A DNA stretch of 64,000 nt, from contig JAKANO010000007.1 in the NCBI GenBank assembly GCA_021812385.1, positions 132,240 to 196,239 of the forward strand, written 5' to 3'. The notes beneath the pieces were generated by a model. It searched no databases and was not told the origin of the DNA. It worked only from the letters and a program-made list of their open reading frames with translations. Position numbers and translations under genes: made by a program. The DNA comes from Pseudomonadota bacterium. Lineage in GTDB: Bacteria > Pseudomonadota > Gammaproteobacteria > Burkholderiales > Thiobacteraceae. Shown in pieces: positions 48,547-58,969 of this stretch (within the stretch, counting starts at the first letter, position 1; each line of letters starts with the position of its first letter).

Positions 48547-50676
48547 ATGGCTACAATTGAAGTCGATGGACAAGACTGGACACGCAAGCACGATAATCCG
48601 TCTAGCCCGCGAGTGCCAAAAGCACCTAGAACCCTATATCCTCAATCGCTTGAAGACTTGGTTGAGATATGCTCAAGTCGTCCGGCCAACCAACGAATAC
48701 GGGCAGCTGGCAGTCACTGGGCGTTATCGGAGGCGGCAGTCAGCGATCACATTTTTGTCGAATGCAACGACCCTCAAAACCTGCACCCGGCGATGGGCAA
48801 AACCCTGTACGAAGTGGTTCCTCCCTGTCTCAATCCGGACTTCGTCAAAGCGCTAGCACAACGTGTCGTTCCCCCATTCGACACGAACCATGTCGGCGAG
48901 AACCAGGGTCTGTACCCGATTCATATTGAAACCGGCAAACGAGTGTACCAGCTCTATTCTGAACTCGACCATGGCGATGATGACCCCAAAAGCCTCGCCA
49001 ACCTCCTTAAGAACAACGCCGAGCACCCCAACGCTAGCTATCTTGGGCCGTGGGCATTCCATACCTTAGGGGGGGCCGGCGGGCAAACCGTGTTCGGGGC
49101 ATTGACCACCGGCACCCATGGTGGGGACTTCCGTATGCCGCCGATCGCCGATGCGGTGATGGCCTTGCATTTAGTGGCCGACGGGGGGAAACATTACTGG
49201 ATTGAACCTGAGTCCCTCACCTACCTTGAAACCTCTTTGACGGAAGACAAGTCGCTCCGGCACTTGTATGGCCAAAGTAAATATGGTGGCCCAAGCAATT
49301 TTGAAATAATCCGAAATGACACGGTTTTCAACTCAGTTCTGATGGCGGCGGGCCGTTTCGGTATTGTCTATTCAATCGTCCTGGGTGCCGTGCGCCAATA
49401 CAGTCTCCACCAAGAACGAAGGCTGACCACCTGGCAGGAAATAAAAAGCCAAGTCAACGACCCGAGCAGTCGTCTTTACACCCATAATGACCAGCAGATA
49501 CCTCCTGCTTTATCCAATAAATTCCTCCAAATAGCAATCAGCCTTACCGCTTTCAACAATTTCAGCATGAATCTAGCCGGCGTTACCAAGCGCTGGAACG
49601 TGCCGCTCTCTCTCATACCCGGTACCCTCGACGAACCGGCAGGACGTCCAGAAAGGCGAGGTAGGGTGGTCGCAAAGTTCGATCCTTTAATCAATGGTCC
49701 GAGATTCGAGTTTGCCGGCAACAGCTTCGCCTATTCACCAGATCCCGCTAAGCCTGGACTGGCCTTACCACCCAATTTTTTGGAACGGGCCTGCTCAAAC
49801 GGCAACTTCATTGACGGCTTGATTCAAGAAGTGATTGACGAAGTGAGGGATTTTATCGACAGCAACGGCACGGTTATCGGTACAGGTATTTTGGCCGTCA
49901 CGGCGGCGGGCGGCGGGGCATTGTTGTTATCTTTGCTTCCCGCATTAGCTATCATTTTGGCGATCCTACTCGCCTTCCTGTCCGCGTTGCGGTCCTCTGG
50001 TCAGTCCCGCTTCGGCCAGGTCTTAAATGACGTCAAAGGAGCATTACTTAATAACCCCGATCCCATCCAGCGGCTCGCCGGTATCTTGGTTTGGCAGATG
50101 ATCTCCTTCAAAGTCTTTTCCAGCCAGCAGGAGAATGCCGATTTCGAAGCTATCAGCTATGCGGTCATGGACGGACATGATTATTTTGACCAGAGTTGCA
50201 ACATCAACGTCGATTCCATTGAGGTATTTTTCGACGCCACCGACCCCATGCTCATCGCCTACATTGATGCGCTACTCGCCTTTGAAACTACTCAGGAGTT
50301 AACCTTAGGTAAAGCCTTCGTCGGCTACATTTCCATGCGCTTCATGGGCCGCACCCGGGCGCTGATAGGCCCACAGCAATATCCCCTCACGTGCGCAGTA
50401 GAAGTCGCCGGACTACAGGATGTAGACGGCGTTAAAGAACTCATCGATTTCGCCATCGCCTTGGCGCTTGATAATAACTTCAAAGGCATCCTGCATTGGG
50501 GACAGCGCAACGAATCCCTGCGCACCGATATCGAAGAGCGTTTTGGGGACTCCCCTACAAACCCAACCGGCCCGCTACATGAATGGCGACAAGCATTAAG
50601 TCTGATCACCCACAAAGGGAAACTAGACGGATTCAGTAGTTCTTTTACGCGCCAGACTGGTCTGGAAATCGTGTGA
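48547..50676 (+). CDS. FAD-binding (PCMH-type) oxidoreductase with internal hydrophobic segment
   Basis: 709 residues. The N-terminal part is a VAO/PCMH FAD domain: LYPQSLEDLVEICSSRPANQ, RIRAAGSHWALSEAAVSD and the flavin-binding HTLGGAGGQTVFGALTTGTH (GTHGG). It resembles sugar-lactone oxidase-type enzymes but is much longer. Residues about 448-485 form a strongly hydrophobic stretch (LAVTAAGGGALLLSLLPALA, IILAILLAFLSAL) inserted in the middle, unusual for this family. The C-terminal substrate part includes DSIEVFFDATDPMLIAYIDA and FKGILHWGQRNESLRTDIEE. Third codon positions look less G+C-rich than in neighbours, suggesting transfer. GAGGGG precedes the ATG. Substrate unknown. Confidence 0.75.
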   Translation: MATIEVDGQDWTRKHDNPSSPRVPKAPRTLYPQSLEDLVEICSSRPANQRIRAAGSHWALSEAAVSDHIFVECNDPQNLHPAMGKTLYEVVPPCLNPDFVKALAQRVVPPFDTNHVGENQGLYPIHIETGKRVYQLYSELDHGDDDPKSLANLLKNNAEHPNASYLGPWAFHTLGGAGGQTVFGALTTGTHGGDFRMPPIADAVMALHLVADGGKHYWIEPESLTYLETSLTEDKSLRHLYGQSKYGGPSNFEIIRNDTVFNSVLMAAGRFGIVYSIVLGAVRQYSLHQERRLTTWQEIKSQVNDPSSRLYTHNDQQIPPALSNKFLQIAISLTAFNNFSMNLAGVTKRWNVPLSLIPGTLDEPAGRPERRGRVVAKFDPLINGPRFEFAGNSFAYSPDPAKPGLALPPNFLERACSNGNFIDGLIQEVIDEVRDFIDSNGTVIGTGILAVTAAGGGALLLSLLPALAIILAILLAFLSALRSSGQSRFGQVLNDVKGALLNNPDPIQRLAGILVWQMISFKVFSSQQENADFEAISYAVMDGHDYFDQSCNINVDSIEVFFDATDPMLIAYIDALLAFETTQELTLGKAFVGYISMRFMGRTRALIGPQQYPLTCAVEVAGLQDVDGVKELIDFAIALALDNNFKGILHWGQRNESLRTDIEERFGDSPTNPTGPLHEWRQALSLITHKGKLDGFSSSFTRQTGLEIV

Positions 50677-50748
50677 AAGTACCCTTTAACAAATAGCTCA
50701 AAGAAATATACATCCAAACGGTAAAAAAACCAAAAGAGGAGATAAATC

Positions 50749-51264
50749 ATGGCATCTGAACAGTTTTTTTCTGGCAGTTGGACGGTAGAGGTCTATTTCA
50801 AAGATGCAGCCTTTAGCGAACGCTTCGTTATATCTGGCTCAGATAAGAGCGATGGTATTTATCTGGGCGAAGTGACCACACCGCCGATTTTGGTGTCCGG
50901 CCCGCGCTGGTTTTTGCGCTTCGAGTGGAATAACAACGCCGGCTCCGGCTGGCAAGCAAGCGATTTACGGAGAATCGGCGCCAGCTACACCTTGCAGGAT
51001 GGATTGGTGACATTTCTAGGTGCCGACGATAACCTAGAAGCCTTACGCGATCATGACTTCAATGACTTGGTACTACGTTGCCGCAATCGCGACCTGCATA
51101 TTAATCCGCGTATTCCACTGATGATCACGCCGGACTTCACTCTCCCTGGTGATATCAGAAATAGAGTGGGGCAAAATAACGACCATTGCAAAGATCATAG
51201 TCATGGGGGCCATCGCGATCACCGGCACCATCACGGTCATGATAATGATCATGGAGCGCGCTAG
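50749..51264 (+). CDS. Uncharacterised protein with DxDFND motif and His-rich tail
   Basis: 171 residues. Residues 5-125 look like a beta-sandwich (SGSWTVEVYFKDAAFSERFV; GPRWFLRFEWNNNAGSGWQA) with RDHDFNDLVLRCRNR, which resembles the DxDFND calcium-type motif of DUF4114-like proteins. The tail from about 146 is dominated by His and Asp (DHCKDHSHGGHRDHRHHHGH) and probably binds divalent metal. There is no signal peptide. AGAGGAG precedes the ATG. It is 72 bases downstream of the FAD oxidase and likely its partner. I do not recognise a family. Confidence 0.65.
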   Translation: MASEQFFSGSWTVEVYFKDAAFSERFVISGSDKSDGIYLGEVTTPPILVSGPRWFLRFEWNNNAGSGWQASDLRRIGASYTLQDGLVTFLGADDNLEALRDHDFNDLVLRCRNRDLHINPRIPLMITPDFTLPGDIRNRVGQNNDHCKDHSHGGHRDHRHHHGHDNDHGAR

Positions 51265-51690
51265 CGAAATAAGCAGATAAGTCCGGCGAGAGGGCCGCAA
51301 GTAACTCTATTGTTTGTGCACACTAGCGCGCTGGTTAGCATAGATTTTCTCGCAAACCGGCATGAAATGATGGACTTTGAAAAATGGAATGCCGATTATT
51401 TGGAAGGGTTGGAAGATTGAATATAAGGTGAGCAGCGCCACGAACGTTCGCCAATCACCGGAAACTTCAGTCTTGATGACATGCATATATTGGCGTGCGC
51501 CTTTCTACCCGGAGAGCAGCTATATAACGAGGCTCTTCATGTCACAGTCCTATTGCATGACGCATAACAATTCCGTCGAGATGGACCCCCAAAAGCTGCG
51601 CTTGTGGGTTCCCTTCGCGGCTGCGCCGCCACGGCGGCCCTTCACGTCAAACGTTGAACGAATGCTTTCTGAAAATGCATTTGTCGGCTT
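51265..51690. other. Intergenic region downstream of the His-rich protein
   Basis: Open frames here (for example 51377-51874, plus) run into the 132-base repeat and have no ribosome site or family resemblance. I see no RNA gene. It may be decayed mobile DNA. Confidence 0.35.
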
Positions 51691-51822
51691 AGGGTCGGGA
51701 GCACGCAGTGGCAGAGCAGGAAAGAGGCCATTTGGGATGATTTCCGCGTCTATGGCCGGTGACGATTCCATTCCGGCCGTTGCAACATCAATTGGCCACC
51801 GGCAGCAATGGCCGAGTAAGAG
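51691..51822 (+). repeat. 132-base repeat, copy B
   Basis: Near-identical inverted copy of 47825-47956, with two differences near its right end (GCAATGGCCGAGTAAG versus GCAAAGGCCGAGCAAG). The pair brackets about 3.7 kb containing the FAD oxidase and His-rich protein genes. Confidence 0.85.
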
Positions 51823-52162
51823 CCGGCCCACAACACTGCTTGACCGCCCGCTTCCAGTACTTGCGGGCCATTGAGCACGACAACCGGCCGTTCTTGGAAC
51901 GATGCAGTCTGGTCAGGTAAACTCAAAAAGTTGATCACAACAAATCATAAGTAGCGATTCACTCAGTCAAAATATTTCGCGGCCGACGCACGCTCTCTGG
52001 TCAGTCGTTACTGAGTGCTGATAGTCAATGTGGACTGCTTGCCGTCATGCGGGAGCCTGGGCAAAGTATGTCGCTCGACCATAGGGCGCAAGATCGGCAC
52101 AATAGTTATTTTTAGCGTAACTGCCAAAGCCAGGCAGTGATTACAAACACGAGGAGATCCAG
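51823..52162. other. Intergenic region before the GFA gene
   Basis: About 340 bases with no credible gene. It must contain the promoter of the GFA-family gene. I see no clear repeat or hairpin. Confidence 0.3.
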
Positions 52163-52576
52163 GTGTCTCAAATGACTCTCAAAGGCAGTTGCCTATGCGG
52201 TGCCGTGCACTATGAAGTGAGTGGCGATCCGCAAAAATTTTATCATTGCCATTGCGCGCGTTGCCGCAAATCATCCGGGACGGGGCATGCGACTAATCTG
52301 ATGCTGACAAACGCACAGCTTGTTTTCTCCCAAGGCGAGTCCCTGCTGAAACGCTATAAGATACCGGAAGCCGAGCGCTTCACCCGGCAGTTTTGCAGTC
52401 ACTGCGGCAGCTCCGTGGCGCGCTTCGTTCCTGAGCTGGATGCGGTGGTCGTTCCAGCGGGATCGCTGGACAGTGATGCCCCAATCAAACCGCAGGCGCG
52501 GATATTTTGGGACTCGCGCGCGGAATGGTCTTGCGATGATGCCGCGTTGCCGCGGTTCTCGGAATATCCGGCCTGA
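52163..52576 (+). CDS. GFA family protein (glutathione-dependent formaldehyde-activating enzyme-like)
   Basis: 137 residues, start GTG 52163, six bases after GAGGAG (an ATG three codons later is spaced too far). The zinc-binding cysteines are in GSCLCGAVHYEVSG, HCHCARCRKSSGTGHATNLM and FCSHCGSSVARF, the full GFA/CENP-V pattern. Despite the family name, a role in spontaneous formaldehyde-glutathione adduct formation is doubted for the founding member. Probably a single gene. Confidence 0.92.
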   Translation: MSQMTLKGSCLCGAVHYEVSGDPQKFYHCHCARCRKSSGTGHATNLMLTNAQLVFSQGESLLKRYKIPEAERFTRQFCSHCGSSVARFVPELDAVVVPAGSLDSDAPIKPQARIFWDSRAEWSCDDAALPRFSEYPA

Positions 52577-52697
52577 CGTCAAACCCATGCTTTAACTAGC
52601 CCAAGGGATCACTGTCCGTTTTCGTTCTGGTTAATCACGAAATTCGATGCCCGAGATATTGAATTTTTTGATGGTTTTGCGGAGGCCTTTGTAGGGA

Positions 52698-52901
52698 TCA
52701 GACCGCAGGTGAACGATGAACATGCGCAGCGGAAATTCTTGCTGCGCTAACTTTGCAGTCACGTCTGCCACGCTTACGAACGCCAAGCACCAGAAATCCC
52801 AGCAAGGCCGCGCCGATCACGGAGAGCGTGTGGCGTTGCGGTTGTTGCTGCGCTATGTGTTCAAGACGCGAAACGCGCTGCTCGAATTTCTGGTCATCCA
52901 T
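52698..52901 (-). CDS. Small membrane protein downstream of corA
   Basis: 67 residues from ATG 52899-52901, preceded by AGGA. A charged helix (MDDQKFEQRVSRLEHIAQQQ) is followed by one hydrophobic segment (TLSVIGAALLGFLVLGVRKR) and a basic tail. It lies 33 bases after the corA stop on the same strand. Not a recognised family; coding status is probable but not certain. Confidence 0.45.
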   Translation of the reverse strand: MDDQKFEQRVSRLEHIAQQQPQRHTLSVIGAALLGFLVLGVRKRGRRDCKVSAARISAAHVHRSPAV

Positions 52902-52933
52902 GATGGAAAATTCCTGTGTAACTATTTTCCGGG

Positions 52934-53905
52934 TTATATCCAGCCGCGCTTCTTCAGCCGCCGGTACAACCAATAGCCCCCGCTAAAGGTGCCGAGCACC
53001 ACGCTGGGATAGGCCCAAGTCCAATCCAGTTCGGGCATGGTTTTGAAGTTCATGCCGTAGAGCGAAAAGATCACGGTGGGAACGGCGAGGATCGCGCCCC
53101 AGCCGGCGAGTTTTTGCACCGATTCATTCTGGCGCAAGGTGAGCGTGGCCATGTGGAACTGCATCGCGTCCGAAGCCGAGGCGCGCAATAAGTCCAGCGT
53201 GCTCACCGCGCGCAGTGCGTGGTCGTACACGTCGCGAAAATACACTTTCAATTCTTTGCTGGCGATTTCGGGATGCAAGCGGATCAGGTCGAGCACCACG
53301 GTTTGCATCGGGTCGACCGCTTCGCGGAGCATGGTTAATTCGCGCTTGATGGTGTAGAGATTTTCCAGCTCTTCCCGCTCCAAGCCGCCGCGCAACAGCA
53401 TGCCCTCGATGTCGCGAAAACTGTCTTGCACCAAGGCGATCACCGGCTGGTAGTGATCGATGATTTCATCCAGGATGAAATAGAGCGCAGTGGCGCGGTC
53501 GGCTTTGAACCCATTGCGTTGGCGGCTCAGCCGGTCGCGCGCATGCGCCAGGTCGGGGCCGTGGCGGTAACGGATGATGACGATAAAGTTGGCGCCAATG
53601 AACAGGTGCATCTCATCCAAGAGAATATGCGCATCAGACAGCGCCGCTGTTTTGCTGCTGATAAAAAGATAGTCGCCGTACTCTTCCAGCTTGGGACGCT
53701 GGTGTGTCGTGAGCGCATCTTCCAGCGAGAGTTCATGCAAGTCCAATTCTTCGCCGAGCTTGGCGAGCAGTTCGCTGCTCGGGGTTTGCATGTCGATCCA
53801 AATAAAATTCTGCTTATCGCCCACAAATTCGCTGACGGCATGTAGCGTAATTTCACTGGGTGTTTGCGTATCGCGGTAAACAAAGCATTGCGTCACATCG
53901 TGCAT
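52934..53905 (-). CDS. corA: CorA magnesium/cobalt transporter
   Basis: 323 residues, normal length. A large cytoplasmic N-terminal domain includes FIWIDMQTPSSELLAKLGEE and LHELSLEDALTTHQRPKLEE. The long stalk helix contains QFHMATLTLRQNESVQKLAG. Two C-terminal membrane helices are separated by the selectivity motif YGMNFKTMPELDW. The end RLKKRGWI is the basic CorA tail. It forms a pentameric channel for Mg2+ or Co2+. It starts 25 bases after the histidine phosphatase stop, so the two are likely co-transcribed. Confidence 0.97.
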   Translation of the reverse strand: MHDVTQCFVYRDTQTPSEITLHAVSEFVGDKQNFIWIDMQTPSSELLAKLGEELDLHELSLEDALTTHQRPKLEEYGDYLFISSKTAALSDAHILLDEMHLFIGANFIVIIRYRHGPDLAHARDRLSRQRNGFKADRATALYFILDEIIDHYQPVIALVQDSFRDIEGMLLRGGLEREELENLYTIKRELTMLREAVDPMQTVVLDLIRLHPEIASKELKVYFRDVYDHALRAVSTLDLLRASASDAMQFHMATLTLRQNESVQKLAGWGAILAVPTVIFSLYGMNFKTMPELDWTWAYPSVVLGTFSGGYWLYRRLKKRGWI

Positions 53906-53930
53906 AGTTTTCCTTCGAGAAGTTGTGGTG

Positions 53931-54518
53931 CTAGCGCACCGCGCTCAGGTCTTGATTCAAGACTTCCAGCACGCGCGTCGCATGCTCCCATCCCAAGATG
54001 CTGACCGAGGCGGTGCCCAAGGCGAACAGGCGTCCATCGGTGGGCGCCAAGCCGATCCAGCAGGCGGTCAGAATGCGCAGCACATGGCCATGGGCGAACA
54101 GTGCGGTGTCGCCATCGGCGGTCTCGGCAATTTGAATGATGCGCCGCGTACGCACCGCGACTTGTTCCGGCGATTCGCCTTGCGGCACCGGCGTGTTCCA
54201 GATCGACCAGCCGGGTTCCTGCTGCTGGATGTCGACGGTTTTTTTGCCTTCGTAGATGCCGTAGTCCCACTCTTTCAGATCGTCGCTGAGCGCGGCGACA
54301 TCGCCGTAACCGGCGAGTTGGCATGTGTCGAAGGCGCGGCTGAGCGGGCTGCACAGCACGCGCGCAAATTTGCGTCCGGCAAAAAATTTCCCCAGCGCCG
54401 CTGCTTGTTGCCGGCCGCGCTCGGTGAGCGCCATATCCGTGTTGCCGGTGTGCTGTCCGGACAAGCTCCATGGCGTTTCGCCATGCCGTATCAAATAAAT
54501 GCGATGCCGATTGCTCAT
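53931..54518 (-). CDS. Histidine phosphatase (GpmB/phosphoglycerate-mutase-like)
   Basis: 195 residues. The first motif is YLIRHGETPWSLSGQHTGNT, the phosphate-pocket Arg follows in VLCSPLSRAFDTCQLAG, the proton donor region is LKEWDYGIYEGKKTVDIQQQ and the second His is in TALFAHGHVLRILTACWIGL. The E-x-x-Y-G-x-x-E-G-K pattern suggests a broad-specificity phosphatase rather than a glycolytic mutase. The second such gene in the window (the first is at 7432). Upstream of corA on the same strand. Confidence 0.9.
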   Translation of the reverse strand: MSNRHRIYLIRHGETPWSLSGQHTGNTDMALTERGRQQAAALGKFFAGRKFARVLCSPLSRAFDTCQLAGYGDVAALSDDLKEWDYGIYEGKKTVDIQQQEPGWSIWNTPVPQGESPEQVAVRTRRIIQIAETADGDTALFAHGHVLRILTACWIGLAPTDGRLFALGTASVSILGWEHATRVLEVLNQDLSAVR

Positions 54519-54826
54519 GGCTAGCTCCCCGATTGTTGTGATGTCATTAGACGGTCAGTTCTGCGCCAAACCGCAGCACAGTTTAGGGGTTGTTGCGCAT
54601 CCTGTGAACCAAAAACGGCTATTAGCCACGGATGAACACAGATAAAACTTAAAACCGCCCCTCGCGCGTTCCGCCAAATTTAATTCATTACATAAAGATT
54701 CGGTATACTGCTTAGCTGAGGTCGCGACGGTAGGCAAGATGCAGAAGCAACCACGGGTTTCACTAGGGGAGGAGGCCTTGTGGTGTTCCCATATAATGCT
54801 CGATCCCAAAGAACAAAAAAGCAGCC
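54519..54826. other. Divergent promoter gap with a repeat fragment
   Basis: 308 bases. Around 54613-54655 a stretch (TTAGCCACGGATGAACACAG) resembles one arm of the 'CCACGGATGAACACAGAT' repeat family without its partner. TATACT (54704-54709) and TATAAT (54792-54797) are possible -10 boxes for the signalling operon. No gene seen. Confidence 0.4.
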
Positions 54827-55732
54827 ATGCTGAAACGCACACACGTTTTTGCGCTTCTTTTCCTGGCAGCTTGCGAGCAGGCTCCGCAGCAGGCCGAAGG
54901 TCCACGATACAGCGGTACCCCGGACAAGCCTGCCCTAGCAACTTATCGGCTGGCCGTTCACCCGCTGCATAATCCACGCAAACTCGTTGCGGATTACCAG
55001 CCCCTCATCGATTATCTTAACCGGCACATCCAAGGCATCCAATTCGAGCTGGAAGCCTCCAGGGATTACCAGGCCTACGAGGCCAAGGTGCGTGCTCGGG
55101 AGGCGGAATTTCTCTTGCCAAATCCCTGGCAAACCGCCGATGCGATGAAGCTTGGCTACCACGTGATTGCGATGGCGGGCGATGCCAGCGACTTCAAAGG
55201 CGTCTTCGTCGTCCGGCGCGATAGCCCCATCAGCGTGCCGACCGACCTCAAGGGCAAGGTGGTGAGCTATCCTTCGCCGACGGCGCTGGCTGCGACGATC
55301 ATGCCGCAACTCTATCTCCAGACGCATGGCGTGAACGTGAACATGGAAATCGAGAATCGTTATGTGGGTTCCCAGGAGTCTTCCATCATGAACGTTTACC
55401 TTAAACAGGCGGATGCAGGCGCCACGTGGACAGCGCCTTGGCGGGCGTTCCAGAAAGAACATCCGCAGGAGGCCGCGCAGATGAAAGTCATTTGGGAGAC
55501 GCCGTCCTTCATCAACAATTCCGTCATGGTGCGTGATGATGTGCCGGCCGCGGTGCGCGAAGGGGTTCGCGCATTGCTCATGGGGCTGGACCGTACGCCG
55601 GAAGGCCGGGTTATCCTGTCTGATATGGAAACCGCGCGCTTCCATGCCGCCGCTGACGCCGATTATTTGCCGGTACGTGAATACATCCAGAGCTTCGAGC
55701 GGATAGTTCACCCGCTACAGGTAAAGCCATGA
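54827..55732 (+). CDS. PhnD-like periplasmic binding lipoprotein
   Basis: 301 residues. A lipobox ([12 protein letters not shown]) predicts a lipoprotein. The mature part matches the phosphate/phosphite/phosphonate-binding (PhnD/PtxB/AioX) family: [60 protein letters not shown] and [20 protein letters not shown]. Its stop overlaps the histidine-kinase start by four bases and there is no ABC transporter nearby. It is therefore probably a periplasmic sensor subunit for the kinase, as AioX is for AioS. Confidence 0.85.
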   Translation: MLKRTHVFALLFLAACEQAPQQAEGPRYSGTPDKPALATYRLAVHPLHNPRKLVADYQPLIDYLNRHIQGIQFELEASRDYQAYEAKVRAREAEFLLPNPWQTADAMKLGYHVIAMAGDASDFKGVFVVRRDSPISVPTDLKGKVVSYPSPTALAATIMPQLYLQTHGVNVNMEIENRYVGSQESSIMNVYLKQADAGATWTAPWRAFQKEHPQEAAQMKVIWETPSFINNSVMVRDDVPAAVREGVRALLMGLDRTPEGRVILSDMETARFHAAADADYLPVREYIQSFERIVHPLQVKP

Positions 55733-58539
55733 TTGCCGCCAAGCTTCGTCTGCTTTTGTTCGGCACCTTGCGTCGGCAACTCATCCTGGGGGTGGCGCTT
55801 GTGCATGCGCTGATGATGAGCCTGTTCGTCTGGGATTTGACGGAACGGCAACAGGATATGCTGCTTGGCCAGCAGACCAGCTCTGCCAGCGCCTTGGCCG
55901 GCAGCGTCGCCACCGCCTCTGCTGTTTGGCTGGCAGCGCGTGATCTTGCCGGGCTGCAAGAGATCGTCGAAGCCCAGCTGCGTTATCCCGGGCTAAGTTT
56001 TGCCATGATTTTGAACCGGCAAGGCGCGATATTGGCGCATACCGACCGCCAACGGCGTGGGCAGTACGTGCGAGACCTGCCGGATCGGCCCACGGTGCGA
56101 CTTCTCGCGCGAAGCGCGCGCTTGGTGGATGTGGTCAGCCCTGTCATGGTGGCGGGGCGGCACGTCGGATGGGTTCGTATCGGGATCACGCAGAACGCCA
56201 CCCAGAGCCAATTGGCCAAGATCACCCGTGATGGCGTTCTTTACTCGCTGGCGGCCATTATCGTTGGCGCGTTGCTGGCGTTTCTCATGGCCAACCGCGT
56301 TACGCGCAGGCTCTATGCGATCCGGAAAGTGGCCGATGCGGTGCAGGCCGGGGCCAGCGGCGAGCGTGTCCACGTTAATGGAGCAGACGAAGCGGCGTGG
56401 CTGGCCCGCGATTTCAACGGCATGCTGGATACCTTGGCCGAGCGCGCGCGGGAAATCCTGTCTTCCCATGACGCCTTGCAGTTGACGCAGTTCGCCGTCG
56501 ATCACACGCGGGATGGCGTGTTCTGGCTCGACACAGACGGCCGCGTTCTCAGTGCCAATGAATATGCTTGCGGCAGCCTTGGTTATGCGCGCGATGAGAT
56601 GGTCGGCATGCACATCTGGGACTTTGACCCTGATTTTCCTGCGAGCGAGTGGGCGCCGCTGTTCGCACGCATACGCCAGGTCGGCTACATTGCGCTTGAA
56701 ACCCGGCATAAGCGCCGAGATGGCACGGTTTTTCCTGTCGAGGTGTCGGCCAGTTATGTTCGTTACGGCGATAAGGAATATGGCTTTTCGCTCGTTCGCG
56801 ACATCAGCGAACGAAAACTGGCGGAACGCGCCTTGCAGGAGCGGATTGATGCGCTGACGGAAAGCGAAGAGCGTTTCCGCGCCACCTTTAACCAAGTGGC
56901 GATGGGTATTGCCCATGTGGCGTTGGGCAGTGAACATTGGCTGCGCGCCAATCGAAAATTTTGCGAGATTCTCGGCTATAGCTGGGAGGCGTTGCAGGCG
57001 CATACGCTGGATAGCATTACCCACCCGGACGATCGGGCGCTCAGCCGCGAGTATGAACGCAAGTTGCTGTATGCAAAGGTCGAGACCTATTCACTGGAAA
57101 AGCGCTATTTCCGTCAAGATGGTTCTGTGGTCTGGGTGAATCTGACGGTTTCCCTGGCGCGTGACGGGCATGGCAATCCTGACTACTTGATCAAGGTGAT
57201 CGAGGATATTTCGGTACGCAAGGAAGCGGAAAGCAAATTGCGGCGCATCAATCAACTCTACCGGCTGCTGAGCGAAGCCAATGCCGCGATTGCCCGCACG
57301 CATGACCGCGATCGTCTGATGGAATCGGTTTGCCAGATCACGGTGGATTCCGGTTTATTCCGCATGGCGTGGGTCGGACTGCTCGATCCGGAAAGCGGCG
57401 CTGTCTCTCCCCTGGTCAAGTGCGGCCATGTGGATGGCTACCTGGATAATATCGACATCAACATCTACGACAGCGCGCGCGGCAAAGGACCGACCGGCAC
57501 GGCCATACGGGAAGGCAAGCATATTCTCTGCAGCGATATCGCGCGCGATGCTGCGATGGCGCCGTGGCGCGAAGCCGCGCTGAAGCGGGGCTATTACGCC
57601 TCCGCCGTGTTCCCCTTGATCCAGGAAGGGGTCGTGGTAGGCGCGTTTAATTTATACCTGCCCGAGGTCACAACCTGGCCCGAAGACATTGTCCAATTAC
57701 TGGACGGATTGGCCGAGGACTTGTCGTTCGCCCTGGATTATCTGGCGGCCAGTAACGCACGCTTACGGACGGAGAGGGAATTGCGCGATCTGAATGCCGA
57801 GTTGGAGCAGCGTGTGCGCGAGCGTACGCTGCGGCTGGAGGCCGCCAACCAGGAACTGGAAGCCTTCAGTTATTCCGTTTCCCACGACTTGCGCGCGCCC
57901 TTGCGCAGCATCGATGGCTTTAGCCAGATATTGTTGAAGAACTACGGGGCGCAACTAGACAGCAAAGGCCAAGATTATCTCAGTCGGGTGCGTCGAGCCA
58001 GTCAGCGCATGGGGGAATTGATCGATGACATGCTGCTGTTGTCGCGTGTGGCGCGCAGCGAAATCCACAAGGAACAGGTCGATTTGAGCGCCCTGGCGCG
58101 CAGCATCTCTGCGGAGCTGAAACAGGCCGCGCCTGAACGGGTCGTCGAGTTCGTCATCGCCGATGGCATCGAAGCGAACGGCGATGCTAAACTCCTGCGC
58201 ATTCTGCTGGAAAATCTGCTGGGTAATGCGTGGAAGTTCACCGCCAAGAAGGCGGCGGCAAAAATCGAATTTGGAACCCAGGCAATCGACGGCGGTAGCG
58301 CCGTTTTCGTGCGCGACAACGGCGCGGGGTTCAATATGCATTATGCGAACAAGCTGTTCCAACCGTTCCAGCGTTTGCACAGCATGAACGAGTTCGAAGG
58401 GACGGGAATTGGTTTGGCGACGGTGCAGCGCATCATTCAACGGCATGGCGGCCGTGTCTGGGCGGAAGGCGAAGAAGGCATTGGCGCGACGTTTTATTTT
58501 TTCTGTGCACAGAACTTAGGGAGAGAAGATGCGCAATAA
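55729..58539 (+). CDS. PAS-PAS-GAF sensor histidine kinase with periplasmic sensor
   Basis: 936 residues. A first helix ([20 protein letters not shown]) and a second ([20 protein letters not shown]) flank a periplasmic domain (about 40-165). HAMP follows (about 185-245), then two PAS domains (about 250-365; 375-500), a GAF domain (about 520-670), a short coiled coil and the kinase core. The phospho-acceptor is [20 protein letters not shown]; the ATPase part has [40 protein letters not shown] and [20 protein letters not shown]. It is a phytochrome-like kinase core, consistent with the Rcp1-type regulator encoded next. Confidence 0.95.
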   Translation: MIAAKLRLLLFGTLRRQLILGVALVHALMMSLFVWDLTERQQDMLLGQQTSSASALAGSVATASAVWLAARDLAGLQEIVEAQLRYPGLSFAMILNRQGAILAHTDRQRRGQYVRDLPDRPTVRLLARSARLVDVVSPVMVAGRHVGWVRIGITQNATQSQLAKITRDGVLYSLAAIIVGALLAFLMANRVTRRLYAIRKVADAVQAGASGERVHVNGADEAAWLARDFNGMLDTLAERAREILSSHDALQLTQFAVDHTRDGVFWLDTDGRVLSANEYACGSLGYARDEMVGMHIWDFDPDFPASEWAPLFARIRQVGYIALETRHKRRDGTVFPVEVSASYVRYGDKEYGFSLVRDISERKLAERALQERIDALTESEERFRATFNQVAMGIAHVALGSEHWLRANRKFCEILGYSWEALQAHTLDSITHPDDRALSREYERKLLYAKVETYSLEKRYFRQDGSVVWVNLTVSLARDGHGNPDYLIKVIEDISVRKEAESKLRRINQLYRLLSEANAAIARTHDRDRLMESVCQITVDSGLFRMAWVGLLDPESGAVSPLVKCGHVDGYLDNIDINIYDSARGKGPTGTAIREGKHILCSDIARDAAMAPWREAALKRGYYASAVFPLIQEGVVVGAFNLYLPEVTTWPEDIVQLLDGLAEDLSFALDYLAASNARLRTERELRDLNAELEQRVRERTLRLEAANQELEAFSYSVSHDLRAPLRSIDGFSQILLKNYGAQLDSKGQDYLSRVRRASQRMGELIDDMLLLSRVARSEIHKEQVDLSALARSISAELKQAAPERVVEFVIADGIEANGDAKLLRILLENLLGNAWKFTAKKAAAKIEFGTQAIDGGSAVFVRDNGAGFNMHYANKLFQPFQRLHSMNEFEGTGIGLATVQRIIQRHGGRVWAEGEEGIGATFYFFCAQNLGREDAQ

Positions 58540-58963
58540 GATGGTGATCCTGCTGGTGGAAGACAACCCGGACGACGCGGAGTTGACCCTGCTGGCCTTT
58601 CAAGAAAGCAGGTTGCTGAACGAGGTGGTCGTGGCGCGAGACGGCGAGCAGGCCCTGGACTACCTGCTCGACCCGGATAACAAGGGGTATACGCTGCCGC
58701 ACCTGATCCTGCTCGACTTGAAGCTGCCCAAGGTGGATGGGCTGGAAGTCTTGCGCGCCATACGGCAAAACCGGCGTACCCGCTTGTTGCCGGTGGTGGT
58801 GCTCACTTCATCGAAAGAGGAGAGCGACTTGATCAACAGCTACGATCTCGGCTGCAACAGCTATATCCAGAAACCCGTCGATTTCAACCAGTTCATCGAG
58901 GCCGTGCGCCAGCTTGGGCTGTACTGGCTGGTGCTCAACGAACCTGCGCCGGTTTTGGAATAA
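58529..58963 (+). CDS. Single-domain response regulator, Rcp1-like
   Basis: 144 residues. A stand-alone receiver: acidic pair in [20 protein letters not shown], phospho-Asp in [20 protein letters not shown], Thr/Ser switch [20 protein letters not shown] and Lys [20 protein letters not shown]. It belongs to the Rcp1 group that partners phytochrome-type kinases. It overlaps the kinase gene by 11 bases, so it probably carries phosphate from that kinase. There is no output domain. Confidence 0.95.
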   Translation: MRNKMVILLVEDNPDDAELTLLAFQESRLLNEVVVARDGEQALDYLLDPDNKGYTLPHLILLDLKLPKVDGLEVLRAIRQNRRTRLLPVVVLTSSKEESDLINSYDLGCNSYIQKPVDFNQFIEAVRQLGLYWLVLNEPAPVLE

Positions 58964-58969
58964 GCGCTG

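Noticed and set aside
51377..51874. 165-residue open frame on the plus strand
   Set aside because: Its second half is the 132-base repeat (also present inverted at 47825), there is no ribosome site, and the first half matches nothing. Treated as chance.
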